From the NCBI RefSeq assembly GCF_014395975.1, contig NZ_CP060714.1:496001-560000 (forward strand): 64,000 bases of DNA, written 5' to 3'. The position numbers and the translations under genes are program-made. This DNA comes from Diaphorobacter ruginosibacter. GTDB taxonomy: Bacteria; Pseudomonadota; Gammaproteobacteria; Burkholderiales; Burkholderiaceae_C. Positions 16,867-24,990 of this stretch are shown here, one piece after another (the stretch's first letter is position 1; each line of letters opens with the position of its first letter). The notes below the pieces were generated by a model, which searched no databases, had not been told where the DNA came from, and saw only the letters and a list, made by a program, of their open reading frames with translations.

Positions 16867-17859
16867 TTAGTCGGTGATCTTCGCGAACTTCACGAGCTCG
16901 GCGTATTTGCCCATGTCGGTGCGGATGATCTGTGCCAGGTCTTCATCGCCCTTCGCGGCCGGAGCGCCTGCTGCGTCGAGGCGTTCGCGGAAGGCGGGGT
17001 CCTTCAGTCCGGCCTTCAGCGCGCCTTGCAGCTTGCTCACGATCTCCGGTGGCAGGCCCTTGGGGCCGGCAAATGCGAACCAGCCATTGAGGGCGTAGCC
17101 CTTGAGCGAGGGGCTTTCGCCGAGTGCCGGAATGTCCTTCATGGATGGAATGCGCTGCGCGGTGGTGACGCCCAGCGCCGTCATGCGGCCATCCTTGATG
17201 AATGGCGCGGCCAGGGACTGGGAGATCACGCCGAAATCCAGCGTGCCCCCCGCGAGATCGCTGACCATGGCGGCCGATCCCTTGTAGGGGATGTGTGCCA
17301 CGTCCACGCCGGCGATCTTCTTGATCAGCTCGCCGGAGAAGTGCGGGGTCGACCCGATGCCCGGGCTGCCATAGCTGTACTTGCCCGGGCTGGCCTTGGC
17401 CAGCGCGACGAATTCCTCGACGTTCTTCACCTTCATGTGGGAACCCGCGACCCAGATGTTGGGGGCGATGGCCGCAAGGCCGATGGGCGTGAGGTCGGCC
17501 GATGGGTCGTACTTCTGCGCCGCGTTCACGAACTTGGTTCCGGCCATTTCGTTGCTGGAGCCCGCCATCAGCGTGTAGCCGTCCGGCTTGGAGCTGACCA
17601 CGCGCTGGGCACCCACCACGCCTGCCGCGCCCGGAATGTTCTCCACGATGACGGTGGCCTGGAGCTGCCGGGTCAGCATCTCGCCGATGATGCGCCCCAC
17701 CATGTCGACCGAGCCGCCGGCCGCGAACGGAATGATCAGGCGGATGGGCTTGTTGGGATAGTCGGACTGCGCATGCACGGCAGTGGGAAGCGCCGCCATG
17801 GCGGCGCAGGCAGCGGCAAACGCCGCCAGGGTACGTCGTGAAATCCGGGCTTGCGCCAT
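16867..17859 (-). CDS. Bug/TctC-family receptor beside the pyroglutamate operon
   Basis: A 330-residue periplasmic binding protein of the Bug family. The signal peptide has an S-R-R-T-L-A stretch followed by an Ala-rich core and cleavage near V-H-A-Q-S; the Arg pair is compatible with Tat or Sec export. The opening Y-P-N-K-P-I-R-L-I-I-P-F-A-A-G-G-S, the V-E-N-I-P-G-A-A-G-V segment and D-G-Y-T-L-M are the standard Bug landmarks. The start at 17859 is preferred because it opens the signal peptide; the upstream extension reads through a homopurine tract. It follows the biotin carboxylase by 124 bp on the same strand, so it could be the last gene of the pyroglutamate operon and its receptor. Linkage of substrate is inference. 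Confidence 0.92.
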   Translation of the reverse strand: MAQARISRRTLAAFAAACAAMAALPTAVHAQSDYPNKPIRLIIPFAAGGSVDMVGRIIGEMLTRQLQATVIVENIPGAAGVVGAQRVVSSKPDGYTLMAGSSNEMAGTKFVNAAQKYDPSADLTPIGLAAIAPNIWVAGSHMKVKNVEEFVALAKASPGKYSYGSPGIGSTPHFSGELIKKIAGVDVAHIPYKGSAAMVSDLAGGTLDFGVISQSLAAPFIKDGRMTALGVTTAQRIPSMKDIPALGESPSLKGYALNGWFAFAGPKGLPPEIVSKLQGALKAGLKDPAFRERLDAAGAPAAKGDEDLAQIIRTDMGKYAELVKFAKITD

Positions 17860-17871
17860 GGTGTCAACTCC

Positions 17872-17912
17872 AGGGAAAGAAGGAAAAAGGGAAAAGGGAA
17901 AAAAGGAAAAAG
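17872..17912 (-). other. 41-base uninterrupted purine tract (pyrimidine-rich mRNA leader)
   Basis: All 41 plus-strand bases are A or G, so the mRNA of the receptor gene carries a 41-base U/C tract ending 12 bases before its start codon, just upstream of GGAG. Such tracts can bind ribosomal protein S1 or form triplex/slippage-prone DNA. Length alone makes it stand out from the GC-rich surroundings. Confidence 0.7.
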
Positions 17913-17983
17913 CGGACGACACCGACCGGCCCGGCATGGAGATGCATGCCGGATCGATTGTTGTGGGAGCGCGGTTCGCGGGG

Positions 17984-19723
17984 TCAGCCGGCCGGGGTGA
18001 TGCGCGCGATCACGGCGCCCAGCGCCTGCGCGGTGCCGGCTTGCGCGAGCAGCGAAATCCTGCCGGAGCGGTGCGCGGTCACGTGCATCTCCATCTTCAT
18101 CGCCTCCATCACGGCGATCACGTCACCTTCGTTCACCGCATCGCCGTCCTGGACCTTCCAGGCGTGCAGGTTCCCCGCGATGGGAGACTCGACGGCGTTT
18201 TCGTCATGGGCCGGAGCGGCTTCGGCGTTGGCGGCACGGGCGGCACCCGGCGCGGCGGCCAGGCCCTGCAGCAGGGCGGCGGGAAGGCCCAGCGTCACGC
18301 GCTTGCCGTCGATCTCGATGGCCGTGCGGGTCAGCGATGTGTCCGCCAGCGGCTCGGCGCGCACGGCGGCCGCCAGCGGCTCCGCAAACGACGTCTCGAT
18401 CCAGCGCGTGTGGACATGGAATTCCTGCGTGCCGCTGAAGTCCGCGTGGTTCACCACCGCGCGGTGGAACGGCAGCACCGAGGCCACGCCTTCGATCTGG
18501 AATTCCTTGAGCGCGCGGCGTGCGCGGACCAGCGCCTGCTCGCGCGTCGCTCCGGTGACGATGAGCTTGGCCATCATCGAGTCGAACGAACCCGAGACGA
18601 CGGAGCCCGCCTGCACGCCGGAGTCGACGCGCACACCGGGGCCGCTCGGTGCATCGAAGCGCGTGATTGCACCGGGCGTCGGCAGGAAGCCCCGGCCCAC
18701 GTCCTCGGCGTTGATGCGGAATTCGAATGCATGGCCCGTGGGTGTGGGCGTTTGCGTGATCGACAGGGGCAGGCCATCGGCGACGCGCAACTGCTCGACC
18801 ACGAGATCGACGCCGGTGGTCTGCTCGGTGACCGGATGCTCCACCTGCAGGCGCGTGTTCACTTCAAGGAACGATATCGTCCCGCTCTTGCTCAGCAGAT
18901 ACTCCACCGTGCCCGCGCTCACATAGCCGGCCTTGGCGCAGATGTCGCGCGCGGACTGGTGAATGCGCTCGCGCTGTTCGTCCGAGAGGAAGGGCGCGGG
19001 AGCCTCCTCCACCAGTTTCTGGTTGCGGCGCTGCAGCGAGCAGTCGCGTGTGCCAAGCACCACCACGTTGCCGTGCGTGTCGGCAATCACCTGGGCCTCG
19101 ATGTGGCGGGGCTGGTCGAGGAACTGCTCGACGAAGCACTCGCCGCGTCCGAAAGCGGTGATGGCCTCGCGCGTGGCCGAGGCAAAGAGTTCCTCGACTT
19201 CATCCATGCGCCAGGCGATCTTCATGCCGCGGCCGCCGCCGCCGAATGCGGCCTTGATGATGATCGGCAGGCCGTGCTGCTCGGCGAACGCCAGCACCTC
19301 GGAGGCATCCTTGACCGGATCCTTGGTGCCCGCCACGAGCGGCGCACCCACGTCGAGCGCCACCTTGCGTGCGCTGACCTTGTCGCCCAGCAGGGCAATG
19401 GTCTCGGGTCGGGGGCCGATCCAGACAAGGCCCGCGTCGAGGACCGCCTGGGCGAAGGCCTGGTTCTCGGAAAGAAAACCGTAGCCGGGGTGAATGGCAT
19501 CGGCACCGCTCTTCTTCGCGATGTCGATGATCTTGGCAATGTTCAGATAGGTGTCCGCCGGGCGCTCGCCGCTCAGGCCGTAGGCCTCGTCGGCCATGCG
19601 GACGTGCTGCGCATCGATGTCGGAATCGGCGTAGATGGCGACGGACTTCACGCCATAGTCGGCGCAGGCGCGCACAACGCGTACAGCGATTTCACCCCGG
19701 TTGGCAATCAATACTTTTTTCAT
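17984..19723 (-). CDS. Biotin carboxylase fused to biotin carboxyl carrier domain
   Basis: A 579-residue two-domain protein. Residues 1-~450 are an ATP-grasp biotin carboxylase (opening K-K-V-L-I-A-N-R-G-E-I-A, ATP loop F-G-G-G-G-R-G-M, E-V-N-T-R-L-Q-V-E-H-P-V-T-E). The C-terminus is a biotinyl domain with the lysine site A-M-K-M at Lys543. It would carboxylate biotin on itself and hand CO2 to a separate carboxyltransferase. No acyl-CoA carboxyltransferase is nearby; its direct neighbour, 13 bp upstream, is the fused PxpB-PxpC protein, whose domains (AHS1/AHS2) are those of urea carboxylase. That makes a biotin-dependent step on 5-oxoproline or a related amide plausible, though PxpABC is known to act without biotin. 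Acetyl/propionyl-CoA carboxylase alpha remains an alternative label. Confidence 0.92.
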   Translation of the reverse strand: MKKVLIANRGEIAVRVVRACADYGVKSVAIYADSDIDAQHVRMADEAYGLSGERPADTYLNIAKIIDIAKKSGADAIHPGYGFLSENQAFAQAVLDAGLVWIGPRPETIALLGDKVSARKVALDVGAPLVAGTKDPVKDASEVLAFAEQHGLPIIIKAAFGGGGRGMKIAWRMDEVEELFASATREAITAFGRGECFVEQFLDQPRHIEAQVIADTHGNVVVLGTRDCSLQRRNQKLVEEAPAPFLSDEQRERIHQSARDICAKAGYVSAGTVEYLLSKSGTISFLEVNTRLQVEHPVTEQTTGVDLVVEQLRVADGLPLSITQTPTPTGHAFEFRINAEDVGRGFLPTPGAITRFDAPSGPGVRVDSGVQAGSVVSGSFDSMMAKLIVTGATREQALVRARRALKEFQIEGVASVLPFHRAVVNHADFSGTQEFHVHTRWIETSFAEPLAAAVRAEPLADTSLTRTAIEIDGKRVTLGLPAALLQGLAAAPGAARAANAEAAPAHDENAVESPIAGNLHAWKVQDGDAVNEGDVIAVMEAMKMEMHVTAHRSGRISLLAQAGTAQALGAVIARITPAG

Positions 19724-19736
19724 GGTGGTGTGCTTT

Positions 19737-21374
19737 TCAAGACTGGGTTGCGGGTGCAATGTCTGCAAACGATTGAATGACGTTGAAGCGCAGCCAGGCG
19801 CCGACGGGGATCTGTCCGGCACGATCAAGGTGATGCGGCGCGATGCAGGCGATCACCGGATAGCCGCCGGTCAGCGGGTGGTCTGCGAGGAACAGTACGG
19901 GCTGGCCGTTGGCGGGCACCTGCAGCGCCCCGAGTGGCGTCCCTTCGCTCGGCAGCTCCGCCGTGACGGTGCGTGAGAGCGGCACGTCGCCGGCAAGGCG
20001 CAGGCCCACGCGATTCGATTGCGGCGTGACCTGCCAACGCTGCCCGGCAAGCAGTTCAACGGCTTCTGCGGTGAACCAGTCGGTGCGCGGGCCCAGTTCC
20101 ACGTCGAGCACGACGTCCGCCTGCAGGGTGGGCAGGTCGTCCGCCGGCAATTCGGCATTCGCGACGATATGGCCCGTGGCCTGGCTCTGCACGTGCAGGA
20201 CGTCACCGGGCTTGAGTGCCGCGGGGCCGACATGCGCGAGCGTATCGGTGGCGCAGCTGCCCAGCACCGGCGCAACGCGGAATCCGCCGCGCAGCGCCAC
20301 ATAGCAGCGTGCGCCTGCCACGGGTTGCCCGATGGCGAGCGTGTCGCCATCGGCAAGGGCGAGCGGTGCATGGCGCGGTGCATTCCAGCGCTGGCCCTGT
20401 GCCGTAGTGATGGTGAGCGGCGCATCTGCGCCCGTCACCGCCACCACGGTATCGCCGCGGCTTCTGAGCTGCAGGCCGCCGCCGACGGTCTCGAGTGCTG
20501 CGACATGGCTGGCGTTGCCCACGAGGCGGTTCGCTGCCTTGAGCGCGGCCTGGTCCATGGCTCCCGATGCGGAAACGCCCTGGCCGGCCTGGCCATGGCG
20601 GCCGGTGTCCTGGAACACGGTGAGCAGGCCCGTTGCACGAACGAGCAGGGCGGCGCCGTTGTCGTCATGCGGCTGGACTTCGGCAGGTGTCGCAGCCGGG
20701 GTTGCAGGGATATCTGCACCGGCCGATGCGGCAGCGGGCAGCGCCGATGCGTCCACGAAGCGCACGCGGTAGCCGGGCTGCAGTAGCGCCGGCAGTTCGC
20801 GCGAGAGGTCCCACATCGGTGTCTCGGTCACGCCGATCAGTTGCCAGCCGCCGGGGCTGGCCTGTGGGTAGACCGCGCTGAAGTTGCCGGCCAGCGCGAC
20901 GGAGCCCGCCGGAACGCGCGTGCGCGGCGAGCTGCGGCGCGGCACGTTGAAGATCGGGTCGCCACCGACGAGGTAGCCGAAGCCGGGCGCGAAGCCCGTG
21001 AAGGCCACCGTGTATTCGCTGCCGGTGTGGCGGCGAATGACCTCTTCTTCGCTGATGTCCAAAAGCCGGGCCACATCGGCGAGATCCTCGCCGTTGTAGC
21101 GGACCGGAATTTCAACGAGCACGTCGCTGCGCTCGGTGCGCGCATCGAGCCTGCGCGACGCGATCTCGCGCACGATCTGCGGCGCGGAGGTGGCCGATGC
21201 CCGGAATTGCACGAGGATGGTCCGGGCCGCGGGCACCAGTTCCTCCACGCCGTGAACGGGCGTCTTCTGCAGCGACGCGAGCAGCGCAAGGGTGTCGTCC
21301 AGGTTGGCCAGCTCCACCAGCAGCGCGTTGCGGTTGACGGGCAGGAAGCGCATCGTGTGTTTGTCAACGCTCAT
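19737..21374 (-). CDS. pxpB-pxpC: Fused 5-oxoprolinase subunits B and C (KipI-KipA / AHS1-AHS2)
   Basis: A 545-residue fusion. Residues 1-~215 match PxpB/KipI (AHS1: N-x-N-A-L-L-V-E-L, then G-F-A-P-G-F-G-Y-L and V-P-A-G-S-V-A-L-A-G), and ~235-545 match PxpC/KipA (AHS2: G-L-L-T-V-F-Q-D-T-G-R, Q-G-V-S-x-S-G-A-M-D, then D-H-P-L-T-G-G-Y-P-V-I). With PxpA these form the ATP-dependent 5-oxoprolinase that opens pyroglutamate to glutamate. Subunits B and C are separate in most bacteria; the fusion resembles their order in allophanate/urea carboxylase enzymes. Start 21374 has AGGA about seven bases upstream. It lies 79 bp after pxpA and 13 bp before the biotin carboxylase. Confidence 0.93.
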   Translation of the reverse strand: MSVDKHTMRFLPVNRNALLVELANLDDTLALLASLQKTPVHGVEELVPAARTILVQFRASATSAPQIVREIASRRLDARTERSDVLVEIPVRYNGEDLADVARLLDISEEEVIRRHTGSEYTVAFTGFAPGFGYLVGGDPIFNVPRRSSPRTRVPAGSVALAGNFSAVYPQASPGGWQLIGVTETPMWDLSRELPALLQPGYRVRFVDASALPAAASAGADIPATPAATPAEVQPHDDNGAALLVRATGLLTVFQDTGRHGQAGQGVSASGAMDQAALKAANRLVGNASHVAALETVGGGLQLRSRGDTVVAVTGADAPLTITTAQGQRWNAPRHAPLALADGDTLAIGQPVAGARCYVALRGGFRVAPVLGSCATDTLAHVGPAALKPGDVLHVQSQATGHIVANAELPADDLPTLQADVVLDVELGPRTDWFTAEAVELLAGQRWQVTPQSNRVGLRLAGDVPLSRTVTAELPSEGTPLGALQVPANGQPVLFLADHPLTGGYPVIACIAPHHLDRAGQIPVGAWLRFNVIQSFADIAPATQS

Positions 21375-21453
21375 CGAGTGTCCTGTTCAGTTGTCCATGG
21401 TGCCGTGCTCCGCTCGCATCACATGCAACGGGCGCGGCGCCACAGGGGGGGTC

Positions 21454-22215
21454 TCATTGCACGAACGAGGCGATCTGGATGTTCTCGCGCTCGAAGCGCG
21501 CGCGCAGGTCGCGTGCGATCGACACGGCTCCGGGGCTGTCGCCATGCACGCAGATGGAATCGGCCTCGATGCGCACCGTGCTGCCGTCGATGGCGGTGAC
21601 GCACCCTTCGCGCACCAGCTTGACCATGCGTTCGGTGATTTCCTTCTCGTCATGCAGCACCGCGCCGGGCAGGGTGCGCGAGACCAGTTCGCCGGCTGGC
21701 GTGTAGGCCCGGTCGGCGAAGGCCTCGGCCACGACGGTGAGGCCCGCGTCGCGTGCCCACTGGATCAGTGGCGCGCCCGCCAGCGCGACGAGCACGAGCG
21801 ATGGATCGAGTTCCAGGAGTGCCTTGATGACGTCGGCGGCCTGGCGCTTGTCCTGCGCGATCTTGTTGTAGAGCGCGCCATGGGGCTTGACGTACCGGAC
21901 GGTGGTGCCTGCTGCCTGCGCGAGGCCCTGTAGCGCGCCGATCTGGTAGATGACGCTGGCCACGAGATCGGCACTGCCGATGTCCATGTTGCGGCGGCCG
22001 AATCCGACCAGGTCGGGATAGGCCACGTGCGCGCCGACGACCACGTTGCGTGCCTTGGCGGCCTTCAGTGTCTTGAGGATGCCCGCCGGGTCGCCCGCGT
22101 GGAATCCGCAGGCCACGTTGGCGCTGCTCACGATGTCGAGCATGGCGGCATCGTCGCCCATGCTCCATGCGCCGAAGCTCTCGCCAAGGTCGCTGTTGAG
22201 GTCCATTTTCATCAT
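21454..22215 (-). CDS. pxpA: 5-oxoprolinase subunit A (LamB/YcsF family)
   Basis: A 253-residue LamB/YcsF protein, the PxpA subunit of the bacterial 5-oxoprolinase. The family opening M-D-L-N-S-D-L-G-E-S-F-G, the A-C-G-F-H-A-G-D-P motif and K-P-H-G-A-L-Y-N are all present. Starts at 22215, 22212 or 22206 are possible; the first two ATGs are adjacent and not resolved. It sits between pcp (26 bp upstream) and the PxpB-PxpC fusion. Together with pcp this gives a route from N-terminal pyroglutamyl peptides to free pyroglutamate to glutamate. Confidence 0.95.
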   Translation of the reverse strand: MMKMDLNSDLGESFGAWSMGDDAAMLDIVSSANVACGFHAGDPAGILKTLKAAKARNVVVGAHVAYPDLVGFGRRNMDIGSADLVASVIYQIGALQGLAQAAGTTVRYVKPHGALYNKIAQDKRQAADVIKALLELDPSLVLVALAGAPLIQWARDAGLTVVAEAFADRAYTPAGELVSRTLPGAVLHDEKEITERMVKLVREGCVTAIDGSTVRIEADSICVHGDSPGAVSIARDLRARFERENIQIASFVQ

Positions 22216-22241
22216 GGTGTTTCCCGTTTGGAGTTCGGCTG

Positions 22242-22898
22242 TCAGGAAATCTGGCCCGCGCTGACGTGCAGGTCCCGGGTGGTGCTCATCGCGGCCTGGA
22301 GGGCGGCCCGCACGCCTTCGATCTGGCGTTCGATCGGCATGCCCGCTATGCCCGGGCCCTTGCTTTTCTGATCGGGCACGGGCGGGACATGCATGAAGCC
22401 GCCGCGCGCGCCGGGTGCGGCCAGGCCCTGGCGCAGGCGATCGAGCAGCGCATAGCCGACATGGTTGCAGACGAAGGTGCCCGCGGTGTTGGAGACCGAC
22501 GCTGCGATCCCCTCATCGCGCACCGCCTTCACCATGGCCTTGATGGGCAGGGTGCTGAAGTAGGCGGGCGGGCCGTTCTCGATCACGGGCTCGTCGATGG
22601 GATTGTTGCCCGCGTTGTCGGGGATGCGCGCATCGTCGAGGTTGATGCACACGCGCTCGGGCGTGATGTCGTCGCGGTTGTTGGCATAGCCGAGGCTCAC
22701 GATGAGCGCCGGCTTGAATTCGGCGATCGCCTTGTCCAGCGCGGCGATCGAGTCCCCGAACACGCAGGGCAACTGCACGCTGCGCACGGTGCCGCCCGCA
22801 AGGGTTTCGCCGTCGAGTGCGCGGGCGATTTCCCACGACGAGTTGATGATGTCGTCGCCAAACGGCTCGAAGCCGGTCAGGAGGATGGTCTGTGCCAT
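22242..22898 (-). CDS. pcp: Pyroglutamyl-peptidase I
   Basis: A 218-residue cysteine peptidase of family C15 that removes N-terminal pyroglutamate from peptides. The opening I-L-L-T-G-F-E-P-F-G, the acidic-residue region E-R-V-C-I-N and the active-site stretch S-N-T-A-G-T-F-V-C-N-H match the family. The protein is cytoplasmic. Its place ahead of pxpA makes the operon a peptide-to-glutamate pathway and suggests that the upstream membrane pair imports pyroglutamate or pyroglutamyl peptides. Confidence 0.94.
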   Translation of the reverse strand: MAQTILLTGFEPFGDDIINSSWEIARALDGETLAGGTVRSVQLPCVFGDSIAALDKAIAEFKPALIVSLGYANNRDDITPERVCINLDDARIPDNAGNNPIDEPVIENGPPAYFSTLPIKAMVKAVRDEGIAASVSNTAGTFVCNHVGYALLDRLRQGLAAPGARGGFMHVPPVPDQKSKGPGIAGMPIERQIEGVRAALQAAMSTTRDLHVSAGQIS

Positions 22899-22940
22899 GC
22901 GTGCGTCCTTTCTTTTTCGATGACTGCTGTCGTTATCAGG

Positions 22941-23897
22941 TTACTTGTGGAACATGAGGAAATACAGCAGGAACACGTTGCACGTCAACAGCAGGAGCGC
23001 TGTGGGGATTTGCGCGCGGATCACGGCGTTCTTGTCGATTTCCAGCAGTGCCGCCGGAACCAGGTTGAAGTTGGCCGCCATGGGCGTCATGAGCGTGCCG
23101 CAGTAGCCCGAAAGCATGCCCACGGCCGCCATCACGGCAGGGTCGCCACCGAAATGATGCACCAGCACGGGCACGCCCACGCCGCCGGTCATCACCGGGA
23201 ATGCGGCAAAGCCATTGCCCATGATGATGGTGAACAGCGCCATGCCGATCACGTAGACGGCCACGGCGATGAACTTGACGTCCATGTTGATGTATTCGGT
23301 GGTGACGTGCGCCACGGCCTTGCCGACGCCGGCTTCAGAGAACACGAGACCGAGCATGCCCAGCATCTGCGGCAGCACCAGGGCCCAGCCCAGGGCGTCC
23401 GTGAGGCGCCAGGATTCGCGGATGCCCTGCGCGGGTGTCTCGCGCGTCATCGAGCAGGCCAGGCCCAGGGCGATCACGCAGCCCACGCCCAGGCTCACCA
23501 GCGTGGTGTTCTTGGGGTCGAGCAGCGGCGTGCCACCCACGACGAGGTACTTGCCCGACAGCGTGCCGATCATCGTGATGAGCGGAATGGCGAGCGCGGG
23601 AACGAACAGCTTGTTGCCCAGGCGCTTGGCGCTTTCCAGGTACTGAGCGTCGGTGCGTGGCTGGTGCTTGCCGCCCGCAACGCCCTTGAAGCCCGCGATC
23701 ACTGCCATGGCGACGGCCATCACGCCGACGATCACGGGGTCGAGCTTGTCACCGACCAGGAAGACCACGGCGTAGATGGCCCAGAACAGGCCGCTGGAAT
23801 AGCGGCGTGGATTGGTGGCGTCGCGCACCGTGAGCACGGCGGTGATCGCCAGGATGATGCCGACGAGGTAATACAGGTGCTGGATGGTCAAGGTCAT
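22941..23897 (-). CDS. DUF979 membrane protein (candidate pyroglutamate transporter subunit)
   Basis: A 318-residue polytopic membrane protein with about nine hydrophobic segments, matching the DUF979 pattern (L-Y-Y-L-V-G-I-I-L near the N-terminus; M-G-N-G-F-A-A-F-P-V-M-T-G-G-V-G in the middle). It is five bases downstream of the DUF969 gene and 42 bp upstream of pcp. DUF969 and DUF979 proteins are nearly always encoded as a pair and often near pcp, so a two-component permease for pyroglutamate or pyroglutamyl peptides is a good inference. No transport has been read from sequence. Confidence 0.87.
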   Translation of the reverse strand: MTLTIQHLYYLVGIILAITAVLTVRDATNPRRYSSGLFWAIYAVVFLVGDKLDPVIVGVMAVAMAVIAGFKGVAGGKHQPRTDAQYLESAKRLGNKLFVPALAIPLITMIGTLSGKYLVVGGTPLLDPKNTTLVSLGVGCVIALGLACSMTRETPAQGIRESWRLTDALGWALVLPQMLGMLGLVFSEAGVGKAVAHVTTEYINMDVKFIAVAVYVIGMALFTIIMGNGFAAFPVMTGGVGVPVLVHHFGGDPAVMAAVGMLSGYCGTLMTPMAANFNLVPAALLEIDKNAVIRAQIPTALLLLTCNVFLLYFLMFHK

Positions 23898-23902
23898 GAT
23901 GT

Positions 23903-24664
23903 TCAGGCTCCCTGTTGTGCGGTGTTGTTCTGTGCGGCGCCAGCGGATTCACGGCCCAGTTCGCCCGACTGACGGGCCTTCTCGATGTCCGCGGCCAGCG
24001 CGGCGTCGAGGCGGTACAGGCGCACGGCATGGATGAGGAAGGCGCAGATGGCGGTCGGAATGCCCCACAGCGCGACGTGGATCGGCTCGACCTCGATGCC
24101 GGCTTCCTTCAGGAAGGTGGTCATCAGCACGATGGCGCCGAACGCGACGAAGATGTCCTCGCCGAAGAACAGGCCCACGTTGTCGGTGGCGGCAGAGAAC
24201 GCGCGCAGCTTCTCGCGCACCTTGGCGGGCAGTCGGCCGAAACGGTTTTCCGTCGCGCCCTCGGCCATCGGAGCCAGCAGCGGACGAACCATCTGCGGGT
24301 GGCCGCCCAGGCTGGTCAGGCCGATGGCGGCGGTCAGCTGGCGGGCCGCCAGGTAAACGATCAGCAGGCGGCCTGCCGTGGCGGACTGGATGCTGCTGAT
24401 CCAGCGCTGCGCGTGCTGGCGCAGGCCGTGGCGCTCCAGCAGGCCGATCACGGCCAGCGGAAGCAGGATGATCAGCGGCAGGTTGCGCGTCTTGACGAAG
24501 CCCGTGCCGATGGCGGCCAGCACCTTTTCGACGGGAAAGCCCGCGGCGAATGCCGTGCCGATGGCCGTGACGACCACGACCAGCATGGGATTGAAGCGTA
24601 GAACGAATCCCACAATGATGATGGCCACGCCTATCAGCGGCCAGAGGTTGACGTCGGTGAGCAT
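23903..24664 (-). CDS. DUF969 membrane protein (partner of DUF979)
   Basis: A 253-residue membrane protein with six or seven hydrophobic segments, matching DUF969 (N-L-W-P-L-I-G-V-A-I-I-I-V-G-F at the start; T-S-L-G-G-H-P-Q-M-V-R-P; F-F-G-E-D-I-F-V-A-F-G-A). The hydrophilic C-terminal tail is Ala/Gln-rich. The ATG at 24664 is chosen because it begins the family sequence; the upstream extension has no support. It is the first gene of the operon, facing the GntR gene across a 326-bp regulatory gap. The transport role is inferred from context. Confidence 0.86.
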   Translation of the reverse strand: MLTDVNLWPLIGVAIIIVGFVLRFNPMLVVVVTAIGTAFAAGFPVEKVLAAIGTGFVKTRNLPLIILLPLAVIGLLERHGLRQHAQRWISSIQSATAGRLLIVYLAARQLTAAIGLTSLGGHPQMVRPLLAPMAEGATENRFGRLPAKVREKLRAFSAATDNVGLFFGEDIFVAFGAIVLMTTFLKEAGIEVEPIHVALWGIPTAICAFLIHAVRLYRLDAALAADIEKARQSGELGRESAGAAQNNTAQQGA

Positions 24665-24990
24665 GTTGTTTCCTTCGAATGGATGCGACGCGATGGATAT
24701 AGCGGTGTGCTGCGGACAGATCAGCAATCGGAATGGCGCTGCACGGTGATTTTGACAACTGCACACAGTTTGTGCCGTACAAAACACATTTAATTGTCTG
24801 ACAATTAATTATTTTGCATAAGACAATAAACCGCAGGCATAGGTGCAAACCCCTATTTTTGGCCTTGCGTCGATGGGAGAGCAGGTGAATGGCCATGAGC
24901 CGAAATCCCGGTCCCCATCCCGTTCCCCTTCGAAGCGACAAGCGGCGCGCATGGATACACTGCAAGCATCGCGAGGAGACATCAACAGAC
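24665..24990. promoter_or_regulatory. Divergent promoter region between the pyroglutamate operon and its GntR gene
   Basis: This 326-bp gap has no convincing gene. Its centre (about 24750-24835) is strikingly AT-rich for this genome and holds a perfect 19-bp inverted repeat, a further GACAAT half-site near 24822-24827 and a short GCACA-N5-TGTGC repeat at 24761-24775. Both promoters should lie here, but I could not assign -35/-10 pairs with confidence. Confidence 0.7.
24790..24808. promoter_or_regulatory. GntR/FCD-type operator
   Basis: The sequence TTAATTGTCTGACAATTAA is a perfect inverted repeat with 9-bp arms around one base. Its core TTGTCTGACAA fits the TNGTNNNACNA pattern known for FadR/FCD-type GntR regulators. 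It lies upstream of the divergent GntR gene and 126 bp from the DUF969 start, so autoregulation and control of the pyroglutamate operon by that GntR protein is the natural reading. Confidence 0.72.

Noticed and set aside
17783..19780. 665-residue plus-strand open frame
   Set aside because: Antisense to the biotin carboxylase, with typical shadow composition and no start support.
22266..23972. 568-residue plus-strand open frame
   Set aside because: Antisense to pcp and DUF979; His/Gln/Asp-rich composition and no recognisable domain.
24761..24775. Short GCACA-N5-TGTGC inverted repeat
   Set aside because: Only 5-bp arms; noted as part of the regulatory gap but too weak for its own operator call.
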